From Lachnospiraceae bacterium (GTDB lineage: Bacteria; Bacillota; Clostridia; Lachnospirales; Lachnospiraceae), in NCBI GenBank assembly GCA_029012365.1, contig JAQXLY010000051.1:1-64000 (forward strand): 64,000 bases of DNA, read 5' to 3'. The notes under the pieces are model-generated. The model ran no database searches. It had not been told where the DNA came from and saw only the letters and a program-made list of their open reading frames with translations. Made by a program: the position numbers and the translations under genes. Below are positions 7,567 to 17,959 of this stretch, in pieces. Position 1 is the first letter of the stretch. Every line of letters starts with the position of its first letter.

Positions 7567-9933
7567 ATGAAGAAATGGTTATGCAATCTTAGTAAATTCG
7601 CGAAAACGGTTCTGATAGCGGGGATGACTGCTTTCGTAGTTCTGATTGCGGTTATTTTTATCGTTTTCGTGGGCAGCAAAGAAGAGGCGTACCGTAATAT
7701 CAGAGTAAATGCAGTGCAGGGATCTGTTTTTGTGAATCGTGACGGAATAGAAGGGATGCAGTTATATGCCGATATGAATCTGTTGTCCGGAGATGAAATT
7801 GTCACGGAAGAGGATGCAAGACTTACTCTCCGTCTGGATGATGATAAATACATAGTGCTGGATGAAAATTCGAAGATTACACTCCATGCAACCGGAACGG
7901 CAGAGGACAGCAAGACAACGATACAGCTAGAGTACGGAAGCGTTCTTTCTGATATAAAAAACAAGCTTTCTAAAAATTCCGGTTATCAGGTAACAACTCC
8001 GTCCTCTACCATGTCTGTTCGCGGTACGCAGGTAGAGGTAGTTTGCCTGCCTGTATATGATGAGACCGGGAAGCTTTGCGAAAGCAGGACAAAGATACTG
8101 GCCTATGAGGGTGTAGTATCCATGAAATTGGAGGGTATTGAAGAAGCAAGGGAGCTTGTTGCAGGAGAATGTCAGGAGAGCGTACAGCTGGAAGGCACAA
8201 CTGTTTCATTTGATGGAGAGATAAGGGCAATTACACCGGAGGATTTGAGTGAGTATAGTGCGGAATACTTGATTGAAAGCCTTTTGAATACAACAAAAGA
8301 ACAGACAGAGGAAGAAAAGAAAACTGCTCAGTTTTTGAGTGAAATGATGACACAATATATAGAAGAAAAGGCATCGGAGCCGACACCTGAGCCAACGCCT
8401 GAGCCAACGCCGGAACCGACACCTGAGCCAACACCTGAACCAACGCCGGAACCGACCCCGGAACCGACGCCTGAGCCAACGCCGGAGCCAACGCCGGAAC
8501 CGACGCCTGAGCCGACGCCTGAGCCGACCCCGGAACCGACACCGGAGCCAACACCTGAACCAACCCCGGAACCGACGCCGGAGCCAACGCCGGAACCAAC
8601 GCCGGAGGTACATGTTCATAGTTGGGATGAGGGTAAAGTGACCAAGGAACCAATGTGTACTCAGGAGGGTGAAAAACAATTTGTTTGCATGATTTGTAAT
8701 GCTGCAAAACAGGAGCCGATTCCTGCTACCGGACATACATGGGGCGAGGAGACTGTACTGAAGACTGCAAGCTGCACAGAGCATGGGCAAAACGGATATT
8801 TTTGTATCGCATGCGGCGCTCAGAGTGATAAAACAGTAACAGTGCTTCCGAAGGGTCATGATTTGCAGATTGTAAAGGAGGAATCAAAGCCTGCTACAGA
8901 GGTCGAAGACGGTTTAGCGGTTCTTCGATGCACCAGAGAAGGCTGCAGCCACCGGGAGGAAATCATACTTCATCCCGCAATGCCTGACTGGCTTCTGTAT
9001 GAGAAGGATGAAAGCGGTAAATGGCAGAGAGTGATTTATACTTGTCTGGAGGATGAACTGCCGAAGGAAGGCTGGCTGGTGCGATTCTGTGCTGTATGTA
9101 ATAAAGATTTGGAAGACGGAGAGGCTGTAGAACCGGTATTCGCACAGATGGTTCCTGTGAATGACTGTATTGTAGAGGAAGAAATAGATGATGGGACAAT
9201 AACAATAGTACATCTTTGCCCAAATGAGATTGTTCACCTGTATCGAGAGGTGTATGACGACGATGGAGGATTAACAGAGGTTCTTGTGGCGGCATGCCGG
9301 ACCTGTATCAGTTGTTTTAGAGAAGTGGCAGGAGAGAAGCATATACTGACCGGGTCAAAAGAGTCCGGTTGGTATTGTGAGACATGTGGTACGGCAGTGG
9401 ATGCAATAAGTGACTCCGATGGTATGTTTGACTGGTGCAGTCTGTACGGTCACAGGTATTCGGAGATTACAGAGGATACCTGTGTAGTAAACGGCTGTGA
9501 GTGCAATTACTGGGAGTTATTCTGTACCGGATGTTACGAGACTATGAAGTATGTAGCAATTACAGAGGAGAGCATAGAGGAGAACGGGATTTCTGCCGAG
9601 TATGCCGAAAAATATGGATTGCTTGTGCCGAAGGGGCATGCCATGGAAAAGGTTGTCGGGTTAACCTATCAGCCGGCACAGGAAAGGGATGGTATAACGA
9701 TTCAGCCGGAATCCGGTCAGATATTTACCGAAGAACAACTGGAGAATGCAACACTCGAAATCTCCTGTTCAAATACGGATTACAATAAATTTACCGAGGG
9801 TATATGGTATGCATGTACGTTCAGTCATACGTACAGAGGCTTGAATGAATTAGTGAAGAGCGGCTGGTTTAAGAAGGAAGAAATAGAGACAGACGAAATG
9901 ATCGAGACATATTATTTGTTTATCACCCCGTGA
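7567..9933 (+). CDS. FecR-domain, EPTP-repeat membrane-anchored surface protein
   Basis: Start ATG 7567 follows CGGAGGAGG (788 aa); a longer in-frame start at 7486 lacks a ribosome site and overlaps the promoter. A short basic N-terminus and one membrane helix (about residues 12-36) are followed by a FecR domain (about 45-180: prevent-host-like jelly-roll with [16 protein letters not shown] and [13 protein letters not shown]). Then come a linker, 19 EPTP repeats (nt 8377-8604) that probably span the cell wall, and two HxW...C..C modules ([36 protein letters not shown]) plus further Cys-rich segments that look like extracellular metal-binding or disulfide modules. FecR-domain proteins are commonly encoded beside CHASE2-domain signalling proteins, as here. 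Likely an extracytoplasmic sensor or scaffold; ligand unknown. Confidence 0.8.
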   Translation: MKKWLCNLSKFAKTVLIAGMTAFVVLIAVIFIVFVGSKEEAYRNIRVNAVQGSVFVNRDGIEGMQLYADMNLLSGDEIVTEEDARLTLRLDDDKYIVLDENSKITLHATGTAEDSKTTIQLEYGSVLSDIKNKLSKNSGYQVTTPSSTMSVRGTQVEVVCLPVYDETGKLCESRTKILAYEGVVSMKLEGIEEARELVAGECQESVQLEGTTVSFDGEIRAITPEDLSEYSAEYLIESLLNTTKEQTEEEKKTAQFLSEMMTQYIEEKASEPTPEPTPEPTPEPTPEPTPEPTPEPTPEPTPEPTPEPTPEPTPEPTPEPTPEPTPEPTPEPTPEPTPEPTPEPTPEVHVHSWDEGKVTKEPMCTQEGEKQFVCMICNAAKQEPIPATGHTWGEETVLKTASCTEHGQNGYFCIACGAQSDKTVTVLPKGHDLQIVKEESKPATEVEDGLAVLRCTREGCSHREEIILHPAMPDWLLYEKDESGKWQRVIYTCLEDELPKEGWLVRFCAVCNKDLEDGEAVEPVFAQMVPVNDCIVEEEIDDGTITIVHLCPNEIVHLYREVYDDDGGLTEVLVAACRTCISCFREVAGEKHILTGSKESGWYCETCGTAVDAISDSDGMFDWCSLYGHRYSEITEDTCVVNGCECNYWELFCTGCYETMKYVAITEESIEENGISAEYAEKYGLLVPKGHAMEKVVGLTYQPAQERDGITIQPESGQIFTEEQLENATLEISCSNTDYNKFTEGIWYACTFSHTYRGLNELVKSGWFKKEEIETDEMIETYYLFITP
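8377..8604 (+). repeat. Nineteen 12-bp tandem repeats encoding EPTP
   Basis: 228 bases = 19 in-frame units of GARCCRACRCCK type. Codons vary at third positions (CCG/CCA/CCT, ACA/ACG/ACC, GAG/GAA), so the array is old or selected at protein level, but it is still prone to slippage. Any unit change keeps the frame and alters only the length of the Pro-rich stalk. Confidence 0.95.
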
Positions 9934-9970
9934 TTCATGTGCGACGGAATCTGCTTAAAAGGAGCCTTTC

Positions 9971-11794
9971 ATGAATAAGAAAAGAACAACAGTGTTTTTA
10001 TTACAACTGATTGCGGTTTTGTTTCTGGGGATATGCTCGGAGCTGGATGTGATACACTCTCTGAGCCGGAGGGCTACGGATTTTCTCTATTCCGGAACAC
10101 GACAGCCGAGTTCACAGATAAAGATTATAACGATTGATGAAACGGCAGAGGAGGAATATGGCTATTTTACATCATGGAGCCGGAGTCGTGCCGCAGAGCT
10201 GATAGAAGCACTGAATCAGCCGGAGACAAGACCGGCAGTCATTGCGTTTGATATTAATTACATTACGGAGCGGGATGCCGAGGGAGATGCTGCCTTTGTA
10301 AAAGCCGCAAGAGAAGCCGGAAATGTAGTAGTTGCCTCCCGTGCCGTATTTCGTAATGCAATAGTACAGGATGAGGATGGGACACTCTCAAATGATATCT
10401 TAAATATTGAATCGTTTGAATATCCTTATAAAGCATTAGCCGAGGTGACAAGCCATGGATTTTCAAATACAACGCCGGATATGGATGATTATATTCGTCA
10501 TGCTCTTTTGTCGGTGAATTATGATTCGGAGACAATTTATAGTTTTTCTTATCAGACGTATTTAAAGTATATGGAGTATCTCGGAAAGACACCTTATGTT
10601 CCGCGGGTGGATAAAGCCGGACTTTACGGAATCCGGTATATTACAAAACCAAACAGCTATGAAACCCATTCCTGGGCGGATGTAGTAAACGGAAAACGGG
10701 ATTTGCGGTTGTTTAAAGACTGTATCGTGCTTGTCGGTGCTTATATGCCGGGCATGCAGGACCAGTATTCGGTACCCGGTTCCTTCGGCGGACAGATGTA
10801 TGGAGTTGAGATTCATGCCAACATTATTGATTCCATGTGCAGAGGGTACTCTTATGAGCAGGTGTCTTATGGAGCGGTAACATTTGTAAACATTGCATTA
10901 TGTTTGTTATATTTTCTGGTGTTGAGAAAGGTAAACTTAGGGATATGTATCGGCAGCGGGGCAGCACTGGCGGGAGGCTATGTGTATGCATCTGTTAAGC
11001 TTTATGAGAAGGGGTGGTATGTGTATCCTCTGGGCTTTGTACTATGCCTCTTCTTAATGCTGATTGGACATATTGTAGGGAAATATGCGGGAGAGTGGTT
11101 CAGCAAGCGCAGAATTATGAAGGAGTTCAAAAAGTATGTTGCGCCACAGGTGTTGGAACAGATGAACAAAGATGGTGAGCTTTCTATTAAGCTTGGCGGA
11201 GAAGCGAGAGATATAGCAGTTTTGTTTGTGGATATTCGTGGTTTTACTACCCTTTCGGAAGCATTGTCGCCGGAGCAGGTAGTAGAAATGTTAAATGAAT
11301 ATCTTGCGCTTACCACCGAGGCGATTTTTGCAAACGGCGGTACTTTGGATAAATTTATCGGAGATGCAACTATGGCGGTGTTTAATGCACCGGTTGACCT
11401 GCCGGACTACGAGGCGAGAGCTGTACAGGCGGCACTTGATATTGTACACGGTGCAGGAAAGGTCAATTTGCGTATTAAAGAGAAAATCGGCAGGGAGGTT
11501 GCTTTCGGAGTAGGAGTTAATTGCGGCAGGGCGGTTGTAGGAAACATCGGTTGTGAAACACGAATGGACTACACGGCCATAGGTGATACAGTGAATACGG
11601 CAGCCCGTCTGGAAGGAAAGGCACTGGGAGGACAGGTGGTTATCAGCGAAGACCTGAAGAAGCGTCTTGGAGACCGGATTATAACAGAACCCCTCGGAGA
11701 AATGGTCTTAAAGGGAAAGGCGGAGCCCCTTGCCGTGTATTCTGTGCTCGGTTTTTCTGAACAGCAACAGGAGAGCGGTATAAGTGGGAAATAA
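9971..11794 (+). CDS. CHASE2-domain adenylate cyclase (class III)
   Basis: 607 aa. An N-terminal membrane helix is followed by an extracellular CHASE2 sensor (about 30-290), then three membrane helices (about 295-375) and a class III cyclase catalytic domain (about 400-590). Metal-binding aspartates are in LFVDIRGFTTL and FIGDATMAVF, the purine-specifying Lys/Asp in TLDKFIGD and TAIGDTVN, and the transition-state Asn/Arg in NTAARLE; all are present, so the enzyme should make cAMP from ATP. It follows the FecR-domain gene by 37 bases with an AGGAG site, in an operon. cAMP signalling is not prominent in clostridia, which makes this notable. Guanylate cyclase activity is less likely given the Lys/Asp pair. 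Confidence 0.88.
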   Translation: MNKKRTTVFLLQLIAVLFLGICSELDVIHSLSRRATDFLYSGTRQPSSQIKIITIDETAEEEYGYFTSWSRSRAAELIEALNQPETRPAVIAFDINYITERDAEGDAAFVKAAREAGNVVVASRAVFRNAIVQDEDGTLSNDILNIESFEYPYKALAEVTSHGFSNTTPDMDDYIRHALLSVNYDSETIYSFSYQTYLKYMEYLGKTPYVPRVDKAGLYGIRYITKPNSYETHSWADVVNGKRDLRLFKDCIVLVGAYMPGMQDQYSVPGSFGGQMYGVEIHANIIDSMCRGYSYEQVSYGAVTFVNIALCLLYFLVLRKVNLGICIGSGAALAGGYVYASVKLYEKGWYVYPLGFVLCLFLMLIGHIVGKYAGEWFSKRRIMKEFKKYVAPQVLEQMNKDGELSIKLGGEARDIAVLFVDIRGFTTLSEALSPEQVVEMLNEYLALTTEAIFANGGTLDKFIGDATMAVFNAPVDLPDYEARAVQAALDIVHGAGKVNLRIKEKIGREVAFGVGVNCGRAVVGNIGCETRMDYTAIGDTVNTAARLEGKALGGQVVISEDLKKRLGDRIITEPLGEMVLKGKAEPLAVYSVLGFSEQQQESGISGK

Positions 11795-11824
11795 CAGTGA
11801 GAAGTATGGAGGAGGGTATCGAGG

Positions 11825-13300
11825 TTGTTTGACGTAAATAAGATTTTGGAAATGAGCATTTCTCTCACAGCAGAGCATGATTATAACAAGATATTGGAGA
11901 AGACGGTCACATGTGCAATGGAGCTGACGAATTGCGAGGGCGGAACGCTTTATCTGTTCCGTGAAAATCGTCTTGAATTTATGATTATGCGTAATATAGA
12001 CCCTGAGGTGCAGCGTCGCGGCGGTACGGTTCCTCCGTTGGAGCTGGATGAGACAAAGGTGTGTGCATACAGTGCTATTCACCGGGAACTGGTAAATGTA
12101 CCGGATGTTTACGCAGAAAACACCGGTTTTGATTTTTCGGGACCGAAAGAGTACGACAAGGTATTCGGATGTCATACAAAGTCTATGTTGGCTTTTCCTC
12201 TGATAAATCACGAGGAAAAGCTCATCGGTGTAGCACAGCTGTTAAATGCAAGAAATCCGGAGGGAGAGTTGATTTCCTTTACGGCGGAGCATGAAACTTT
12301 GATTCGGGCGCTTGCGTCCATGGCAGCGGTATCCTTATCCAATATGCAGTATGTTTCGCAGATAAAACAACTGTTGCATTCCATTGTAAATGTGTTTACG
12401 AATGCCATTGATGCCAGAACACCTTACAATTACTATCATTCCAGACATGTGCACGATCTGGTGGTGGATTTCATGGATTACTGTAATGAAAAGCCGGAGA
12501 AGGCGGGAATCGGATTGCAGTTTGATGCCGAACACAGGGAGGAACTGGAGCTTACGGCGATGATGCATGACATCGGAAAGCTGGTTACGCCGTTAGAGGT
12601 AATGAATAAGGAAACACGGCTGGCGGGACGGCTGGAAACGGTACTCGCAAGACTCAGGTATATCCGGGCATTGAAACGTATTGCATATCTGGAAGGAAGC
12701 TGTACGAAGGAAGAGTATGAGGCGGAGGCGGACTATATTGCAGAGATGCTTGAACTGATTCAGCAAATCAATGCAGCAGGTTTTCTGGAGGATGAAACCA
12801 TAGCGAAGATTAAAAGGCTGGCAGAGCGTGAGTATGAGGATACGGATGGAGAACGGTATTCGTATATCACAAAAGAGGAAACCGTGTGTCTGATGATTAA
12901 AAAGGGAACCCTGACAGAGGATGAAAGGGAAATCATGAAACAGCATGTTGTGTTTACGGAACGTTTTCTTTCTGCTATGAATTTTGATGAGCATTATAAG
13001 AATGTACGTACATGGGCGAGCCTGCATCATGAACTTTTAAACGGATCCGGTTATCCGGGAGGACTTACAGAAAAGGATTTGCCGTTTGAAGTCCGCTTGA
13101 TAACCGTGGCAGATGTGTATGATGCTTTAACCAGCGATGACAGACCGTATAAGAAGCCGCATTCAAGAGAGGCTGCCTTTGCGATTCTTGGGCATATGGC
13201 AGATGACGGACAGATTGACGGCAAAGTGTTGTCGGTTTTCAAAAAGGCGGTGCTATGGAAAGAGGCAGAGAAAAACAACGGAAAAGAGGCGAAAAAATGA
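11825..13300 (+). CDS. GAF and HD-GYP domain protein, probable c-di-GMP phosphodiesterase
   Basis: Starts at TTG 11825, nine bases after GGAGGAGGG (491 aa). Residues about 10-170 form a GAF domain. An HD-GYP domain follows: MMHDIGK carries the HD pair, and HHELLNGSGYPGGL carries the second His pair and the GYP motif, and a conserved VADVYDALTSDDRPYK follows. Expected reaction: hydrolysis of cyclic di-GMP to pGpG or GMP. About 90 extra residues separate HDIGK...NKETRL from GTLTEDEREIMKQH compared with ordinary HD-GYP domains. It lies 30 bases after the cyclase and overlaps the next gene by ATGA. Confidence 0.87.
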   Translation: MFDVNKILEMSISLTAEHDYNKILEKTVTCAMELTNCEGGTLYLFRENRLEFMIMRNIDPEVQRRGGTVPPLELDETKVCAYSAIHRELVNVPDVYAENTGFDFSGPKEYDKVFGCHTKSMLAFPLINHEEKLIGVAQLLNARNPEGELISFTAEHETLIRALASMAAVSLSNMQYVSQIKQLLHSIVNVFTNAIDARTPYNYYHSRHVHDLVVDFMDYCNEKPEKAGIGLQFDAEHREELELTAMMHDIGKLVTPLEVMNKETRLAGRLETVLARLRYIRALKRIAYLEGSCTKEEYEAEADYIAEMLELIQQINAAGFLEDETIAKIKRLAEREYEDTDGERYSYITKEETVCLMIKKGTLTEDEREIMKQHVVFTERFLSAMNFDEHYKNVRTWASLHHELLNGSGYPGGLTEKDLPFEVRLITVADVYDALTSDDRPYKKPHSREAAFAILGHMADDGQIDGKVLSVFKKAVLWKEAEKNNGKEAKK

Positions 13301-14091
13301 CAAAGTTCTATATTGTTCCGGAGTTTAATCATTTGGAAGAGACCGAACGTTATGCAAGGGAGCAGGAGCTTTTTTTCGAGTACAATGACTTTTTTTCTCC
13401 GGAAATACTGGAGAACGAGTCTGTGATAGAAGAACGGATAGCCGCATACCGCACATTAGGGCGGGACTGCACGGAAGATACAATGCATGGCGCATTTTTT
13501 GATGTAACAGTGTTTAGTTATGATAGAAGAATCAGGGAGATTTCTTTTCACCGAATGAGACAATCGATGGAGATTGCAAAGAAAATGGGACTTCGTGCGG
13601 TTATTTTTCACGGAAATTATTTGCCGTTTTTAAGAGGAGAGCGTTATGATACCAACTGGCTTCAGCGAACGGAGGAGGCGGTGCGGACTCTTTGCAAGGA
13701 GTACCCGGTGGTTCAAATATATATAGAGAATATGTTTGAGGATTCACCGGAATTAATGGAAAAGCTTGCGCTACGATTACAGGATGTATGCACATTCGGG
13801 ATTTGTCTGGATTATTCCCATGCTTTGCTGACTTCCGAGAACGGTGAACCGTGGTTTTCGCGTCTGTCACCTTTTATACGGCATATTCATGTGAATGACC
13901 ATTGCTTTACGGGGGATGCCCATATGATACCGGGGGAAGGAAGGACGGACTGGGACGAGTTTTTCCGGCTCAGGAAACAGTATGCACCGGAGGCCACGGT
14001 TCTTTGCGAGGTGACAGGCTTAGAAGCGGCAAAGCGTGGAATTAAGTTTTTACGGAGTAAAATTGCAGATTTTGAATCGCAGAATGCGTGA
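13297..14091 (+). CDS. TIM-barrel sugar isomerase/endonuclease IV-like protein
   Basis: ATG 13297 overlaps the stop of the HD-GYP gene (ATGA), with AGAGG upstream (264 aa). The fold is xylose isomerase-like (AP endonuclease family 2): metal-ligand motifs MHGAFFD, FHGNY, IYIENMF, CLDYSHA, HIHVNDH and VLCEVTG occur in the usual order. Members isomerise or epimerise sugars or act on inositols; the substrate here is unknown. Its place inside a signalling operon is unexpected and translational coupling implies co-expression. Confidence 0.75.
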   Translation: MTKFYIVPEFNHLEETERYAREQELFFEYNDFFSPEILENESVIEERIAAYRTLGRDCTEDTMHGAFFDVTVFSYDRRIREISFHRMRQSMEIAKKMGLRAVIFHGNYLPFLRGERYDTNWLQRTEEAVRTLCKEYPVVQIYIENMFEDSPELMEKLALRLQDVCTFGICLDYSHALLTSENGEPWFSRLSPFIRHIHVNDHCFTGDAHMIPGEGRTDWDEFFRLRKQYAPEATVLCEVTGLEAAKRGIKFLRSKIADFESQNA

Positions 14092-14121
14092 AGGTCTGCA
14101 ATGTAAAAGGAGGATGAATAT

Positions 14122-15552
14122 ATGTCAATGAAAACAAAAAATAAGAAAATCATTGAGGCAATTACGGAACTGAGAGCCGTGGATGCAGAAGGTGCTTCAC
14201 CGGAGCTTGTGAGCATTCATTCCCGCCTGATGAAGGGCAGGACCGCATTTGAGGGGGTTATGACAAACACGCTGACATCTGCCATGAATATCAGTAATCT
14301 TGATTTACAGGTCAGTGACAAGGCAGAGGAGTTAGTGGGAATCAGCGGTCATCTGTCAAATGCGGTAGAGGATTTGGTTCAGATTTCAGCAGAAACAGCT
14401 GCAGTGACAAAGCAGGTGGCATCGGCACATGACCTTCTGGCTCAATCAATTACGGAGATTTCGGGCAATACCATGGAGTGTCTGCAGGCGATTGAGAGAA
14501 GCGAAGAAAATGTCGTAAACATTGAGAAGCTGTCTAAGGAAGCGGAGAAGGATTCCAGAAAAATGAAGGCAGATATGAGAACCTTATTCGAGGTTATCGG
14601 ACATATGCAGGAGGTAATAGACTCGATTAATGCAATATCCGGACAGACAAATCTTCTGGCTTTAAATGCTTCCATTGAGGCTGCAAGGGCCGGAGAAGCA
14701 GGAAAGGGCTTTGCTGTGGTAGCTGATGAAATTCGACAGCTTGCAGATGAGACAAGAGCCCTGACGGGCAATATGGCGGAGTTTGTTAAAAATATACGTA
14801 CAGCCTCCCAGCAAAGCGCGGAAAGTGTAGAGACTACAGTAACCGCATTGAATCAGATTAACAGTAATCTTGAGGTAATTGTAGAGGGAAATATCGATAA
14901 CAGAAAGCGTCTTCAGGATATTAATGAGAGTCTTACAAACATTGCGGCCACCAGTGAGGAAATCAGCAGCTCGATGAGTGAGGTTGAGAATCAGGCAGCA
15001 CAGTTAGATGAGAGAGTTACTGATGTCGGAGGCGAGGTGAAGGAGTTAAGCGAAGTAAGTGTCAGCCTGGACGAAGTGGTAAAGCCGGTAACTACAATCG
15101 AGGAATGTCTTAAAAACGCAAATCGTGAGATGGGACAGATGGCACTGGATGCCTTTTATATGCCGGGTAATCAGGTGTTTATCAAAAATGTGGAGAATGC
15201 AATTGAGGCACATAAGAAATGGCTGGATAAGCTTTATGCTATGATTAAGGCCGGAAAAGCACAGCCGCTGCAGACAAATGCCCAGCGGTGTGCATTTGGC
15301 CACTTCTATTATGCGGTGCAGCCGAAAAATCCGGAAATATTAAAGATTTGGAGCGGAATAAGAGAGCAGCATAAGGAGTTTCATAAAAACGGTGAGCTGG
15401 CTATTACAGCACTGAAGACAGGCAATAGGGTAAAAGCGGAGGAGTATTATAACCGTTCAGCCGAGCTCTCCGGGAAGCTGCTGACAGACTTTGAGGAGCT
15501 GGTAGGGCTGGCAAGGAAGCTGGAGAAAGAACATATACGTATTTTTGAATAA
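14122..15552 (+). CDS. Cytoplasmic chemoreceptor with zinc-binding CZB domain
   Basis: 476 aa without membrane segments. Central methyl-accepting signalling domain with the hairpin tip sequence [19 protein letters not shown] and the following [15 protein letters not shown]. The C-terminal ~120 residues are a CZB (chemoreceptor zinc-binding) domain with His in EAHKKW, Cys in RCAFGHFYY, and His in QHKEFH. CZB receptors sense zinc or hypochlorous acid through zinc. ATG 14122 follows AAAGGAGG. It is the last gene of the operon before a bidirectional terminator. It would couple to CheA/CheW, which are not in this window. Confidence 0.88.
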   Translation: MSMKTKNKKIIEAITELRAVDAEGASPELVSIHSRLMKGRTAFEGVMTNTLTSAMNISNLDLQVSDKAEELVGISGHLSNAVEDLVQISAETAAVTKQVASAHDLLAQSITEISGNTMECLQAIERSEENVVNIEKLSKEAEKDSRKMKADMRTLFEVIGHMQEVIDSINAISGQTNLLALNASIEAARAGEAGKGFAVVADEIRQLADETRALTGNMAEFVKNIRTASQQSAESVETTVTALNQINSNLEVIVEGNIDNRKRLQDINESLTNIAATSEEISSSMSEVENQAAQLDERVTDVGGEVKELSEVSVSLDEVVKPVTTIEECLKNANREMGQMALDAFYMPGNQVFIKNVENAIEAHKKWLDKLYAMIKAGKAQPLQTNAQRCAFGHFYYAVQPKNPEILKIWSGIREQHKEFHKNGELAITALKTGNRVKAEEYYNRSAELSGKLLTDFEELVGLARKLEKEHIRIFE

Positions 15553-15600
15553 GGAAGTGATTCGCGCCGGGTGCGGTCGCTGACAGGTTTCATTTTTCAG

Positions 15601-15635
15601 GAAAGGGGCTGCGTGATTCGTGCGCAGCCCCTTTC
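15601..15635. terminator. Bidirectional terminator between convergent chemoreceptor genes
   Basis: Perfect 13-bp stem GAAAGGGGCTGCG / CGCAGCCCCTTTC with a 9-base loop, with short T/A-rich flanks on both sides. It sits between the convergent stop codons at 15552 and 15650. Confidence 0.8.
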
Positions 15636-15649
15636 ATCAGCAGGTACAT

Positions 15650-17734
15650 CTATTTGTAATTTCGTTCTACATAATGGAAAATGTCCATGTTGTCGTCAAA
15701 CATACGACAACCGACAATGTAGACGCCCTCGTTGTTTGTTACCCGGATAATGGTACCTTCCATATCCTTGCCTTTCATTACATCGAGATTGTTTATCTGT
15801 ACACGGATTCGTTTGTTCTTTGCGTCCTGAAGCTCTTTTGCAGGGGCGGAGAAAGCGAAGCCGCCGGCGCTGATATTTACCATTCTTGCCGTGAGTGGAT
15901 GGTCAACGCCTTCTAAGAAAAGTGTACAGGAATTTGAAATCGGCATACGGCGGTACTTTCTGCGGTTAAATACCTTCGGATTGCCGCTTACGGTCAGGGA
16001 ATAGTTGCCGTCCTTTCTTACCGCAACCTTCACTTCGTTCCAACGGTAGATGCCGTTATCCACAGTAACTGTAATGTTGTAAACGGCAGTCTTTGAAAGG
16101 GTGAGAGTATCATGCAAATCGTTTACGATAATCTGCTCATCAACGACTTCGATTACCTGTTCGCTGTATTCCTTGGTGATAAGTCCCTGTGTTTCCTCTA
16201 AGGTAAGGTACATACCCGGCTTTATATCCGAAGTGCTCATAAAGCCGCCATCGCCGAGTTCTTCGATTAATTGTCCGACAATGCTACTGATGTTCATAAC
16301 GTTTGCAGTAGTTTCTGCATATTTGCTTCGCATTACGCGGGTATTTTCGTCTGCTTCCGTAATGCTGGCAGTCATCAAATCCATAACCTCGCTGATCTGG
16401 TTCATATTGTCTACCATGTTTCGGTTGGAATGCTCAACCTCCTGCATAGCGGAATCAATGACCTGTACGTTGCCGCCGAGTTTGGTGGCATCTGCGGTAA
16501 TCCGGGCTACGCTGGTGTCCACCTGCGAAATTTTTTCCAGTGTAGTGTTGATTAGCTGTAAGGTTCTGGTGATGGACTCGGTCATGCGGTCTGCGGTACT
16601 CTCCAAATGAGAAAGCGCATTCATAATACTGTTGGAAGAGTTTTTGGTACCGGTACTCAAATCACGGATTTCGTCAGCAACAACAGCAAATCCCTTTCCG
16701 GCTTCTCCCGCTCTTGCGGCTTCGATAGAAGCGTTTAACGCAAGAAGATTTGTCTGTCCGGAAATTTTTTCAATGGTGCCGGTTTCTGCCTTTACCATGT
16801 CAAAGTCGCTCCGGAATTCCCGCAGAATCTGCTCAACCTCTGTGGAGAGCTGCGCCATTTCATTCGTGGAGTTCACAACATCGGCTAACTGTTCCGAGCT
16901 TGTCTGTGCATGAGTTACGGATTCATCTGCCAGGATCACCATTTCCTGAACCAGTCCGGCAACATTCTTCACCTGGTTACTGATTTTATTTGTCATATCC
17001 AGTGAAGAATCGGTTTTTTCGTGAAGCACTTCATTGTTTCTGGAAAGCTGCTCCATACTGTTTACTACAATCTCCGCACTTTCCTTATTCTCATCCGAAA
17101 GCTCGCTTACAACCGTTACGCCGTCTACCACGGAGTGACTGGCTACCTTTACCTGCTCAATGGTTTTTACCACACGGGCAAGGTTTGATTTCACAGAGTC
17201 TAACATCGCTCCGTCGGATTTGCTGATATGGTCAATGGCAAGCACATAGGCCAGATAGCACAGGATAACTACGGCAACCTGTATTTCTGCATCGGCAACG
17301 GTGTTGTCGGTAAAGCCGTTCCGGAGGGCGGTTTTTGCTAACATTGCCACGATTGCAAGAATGTTTAAAATACCGCACCGGATAAGCAGCCAACGGTTTT
17401 TATAAAGAATCAGCATGCTGGCAACCGGGAAAATGTAGGCAAAGGTAACATTGGTGTCAGTGGTCATCAGAACAAAAAGGTAGAGAAGACCGTAGCCTAC
17501 GCTTATAACCTCACTGTAAATCTGAGTGGAGGTGCCTTTTAGCTTCAATACCAGCAGACCGGTGAAAAACGGCAGCCAGCATACGGCGAGAAATGATATG
17601 TAGTATTTCGGAGTGCTTGCGCCTTTCAGTACTTCAATAAAATAAGCCGACGAAAGGATGATACCGATAAGCAGCCACATAATCATAGTGCTTTTGTTAG
17701 CACGTTTTTTAAAGACTTCTTCTTTATATTCCAT
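15650..17734 (-). CDS. Membrane chemoreceptor fused to a C-terminal PilZ domain
   Basis: 694 aa. The N-terminal ~170 residues hold five to six hydrophobic helices with short loops (no periplasmic sensor), followed by the methyl-accepting signalling domain with tip [18 protein letters not shown]. After about residue 480 comes a linker and a PilZ domain: RRKYR (RxxxR) and NISAGG (N/DxSxxG) are both intact, so c-di-GMP binding is expected. Domain order MCP-linker-PilZ means that a second messenger could bias chemotaxis directly. Start ATG 17734 with AGGAGG. Upstream TTGACA is visible near 17794 on the minus strand, but its -10 is weak. Confidence 0.85.
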   Translation of the reverse strand: MEYKEEVFKKRANKSTMIMWLLIGIILSSAYFIEVLKGASTPKYYISFLAVCWLPFFTGLLVLKLKGTSTQIYSEVISVGYGLLYLFVLMTTDTNVTFAYIFPVASMLILYKNRWLLIRCGILNILAIVAMLAKTALRNGFTDNTVADAEIQVAVVILCYLAYVLAIDHISKSDGAMLDSVKSNLARVVKTIEQVKVASHSVVDGVTVVSELSDENKESAEIVVNSMEQLSRNNEVLHEKTDSSLDMTNKISNQVKNVAGLVQEMVILADESVTHAQTSSEQLADVVNSTNEMAQLSTEVEQILREFRSDFDMVKAETGTIEKISGQTNLLALNASIEAARAGEAGKGFAVVADEIRDLSTGTKNSSNSIMNALSHLESTADRMTESITRTLQLINTTLEKISQVDTSVARITADATKLGGNVQVIDSAMQEVEHSNRNMVDNMNQISEVMDLMTASITEADENTRVMRSKYAETTANVMNISSIVGQLIEELGDGGFMSTSDIKPGMYLTLEETQGLITKEYSEQVIEVVDEQIIVNDLHDTLTLSKTAVYNITVTVDNGIYRWNEVKVAVRKDGNYSLTVSGNPKVFNRRKYRRMPISNSCTLFLEGVDHPLTARMVNISAGGFAFSAPAKELQDAKNKRIRVQINNLDVMKGKDMEGTIIRVTNNEGVYIVGCRMFDDNMDIFHYVERNYK

Positions 17735-17875
17735 TGAAATCCTCCTAACTGTGTAAATCTTTATACCCTTGTCTACATTTTAGCACAATCTTTGTCAAAT
17801 TTCCACATAAATTATATTTTTATGTAGTTTTGTGTAACTTTTTGCGAATGACAGAGAGAACTAATATAATAAAAG

Positions 17876-17912
17876 AAACTGCCATACCTGTAATTTGAAG
17901 GTACGGCAGTTT
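17876..17912 (-). terminator. Terminator of the first flagellin gene
   Basis: Stem AAACTGCCATACC / GGTACGGCAGTTT with one mismatch; on the minus strand it is followed by TTCTTTTATT. Confidence 0.75.
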
Positions 17913-17959
17913 GTGTCGGAGAAGCTGTTCTCCGGTGTTGTTGTGTTTTTTCAGGCTCC

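Noticed and set aside
8377-8604. CRISPR-like array
   Set aside because: Units are 12 bases without spacers and encode EPTP in frame; it is a protein-coding tandem repeat.
8206-8859. Long Arg/Trp-rich minus-strand ORF and a second one across the EPTP array
   Set aside because: Created by the 12-base repeat read backwards; no ribosome site, and it lies entirely inside the FecR gene.
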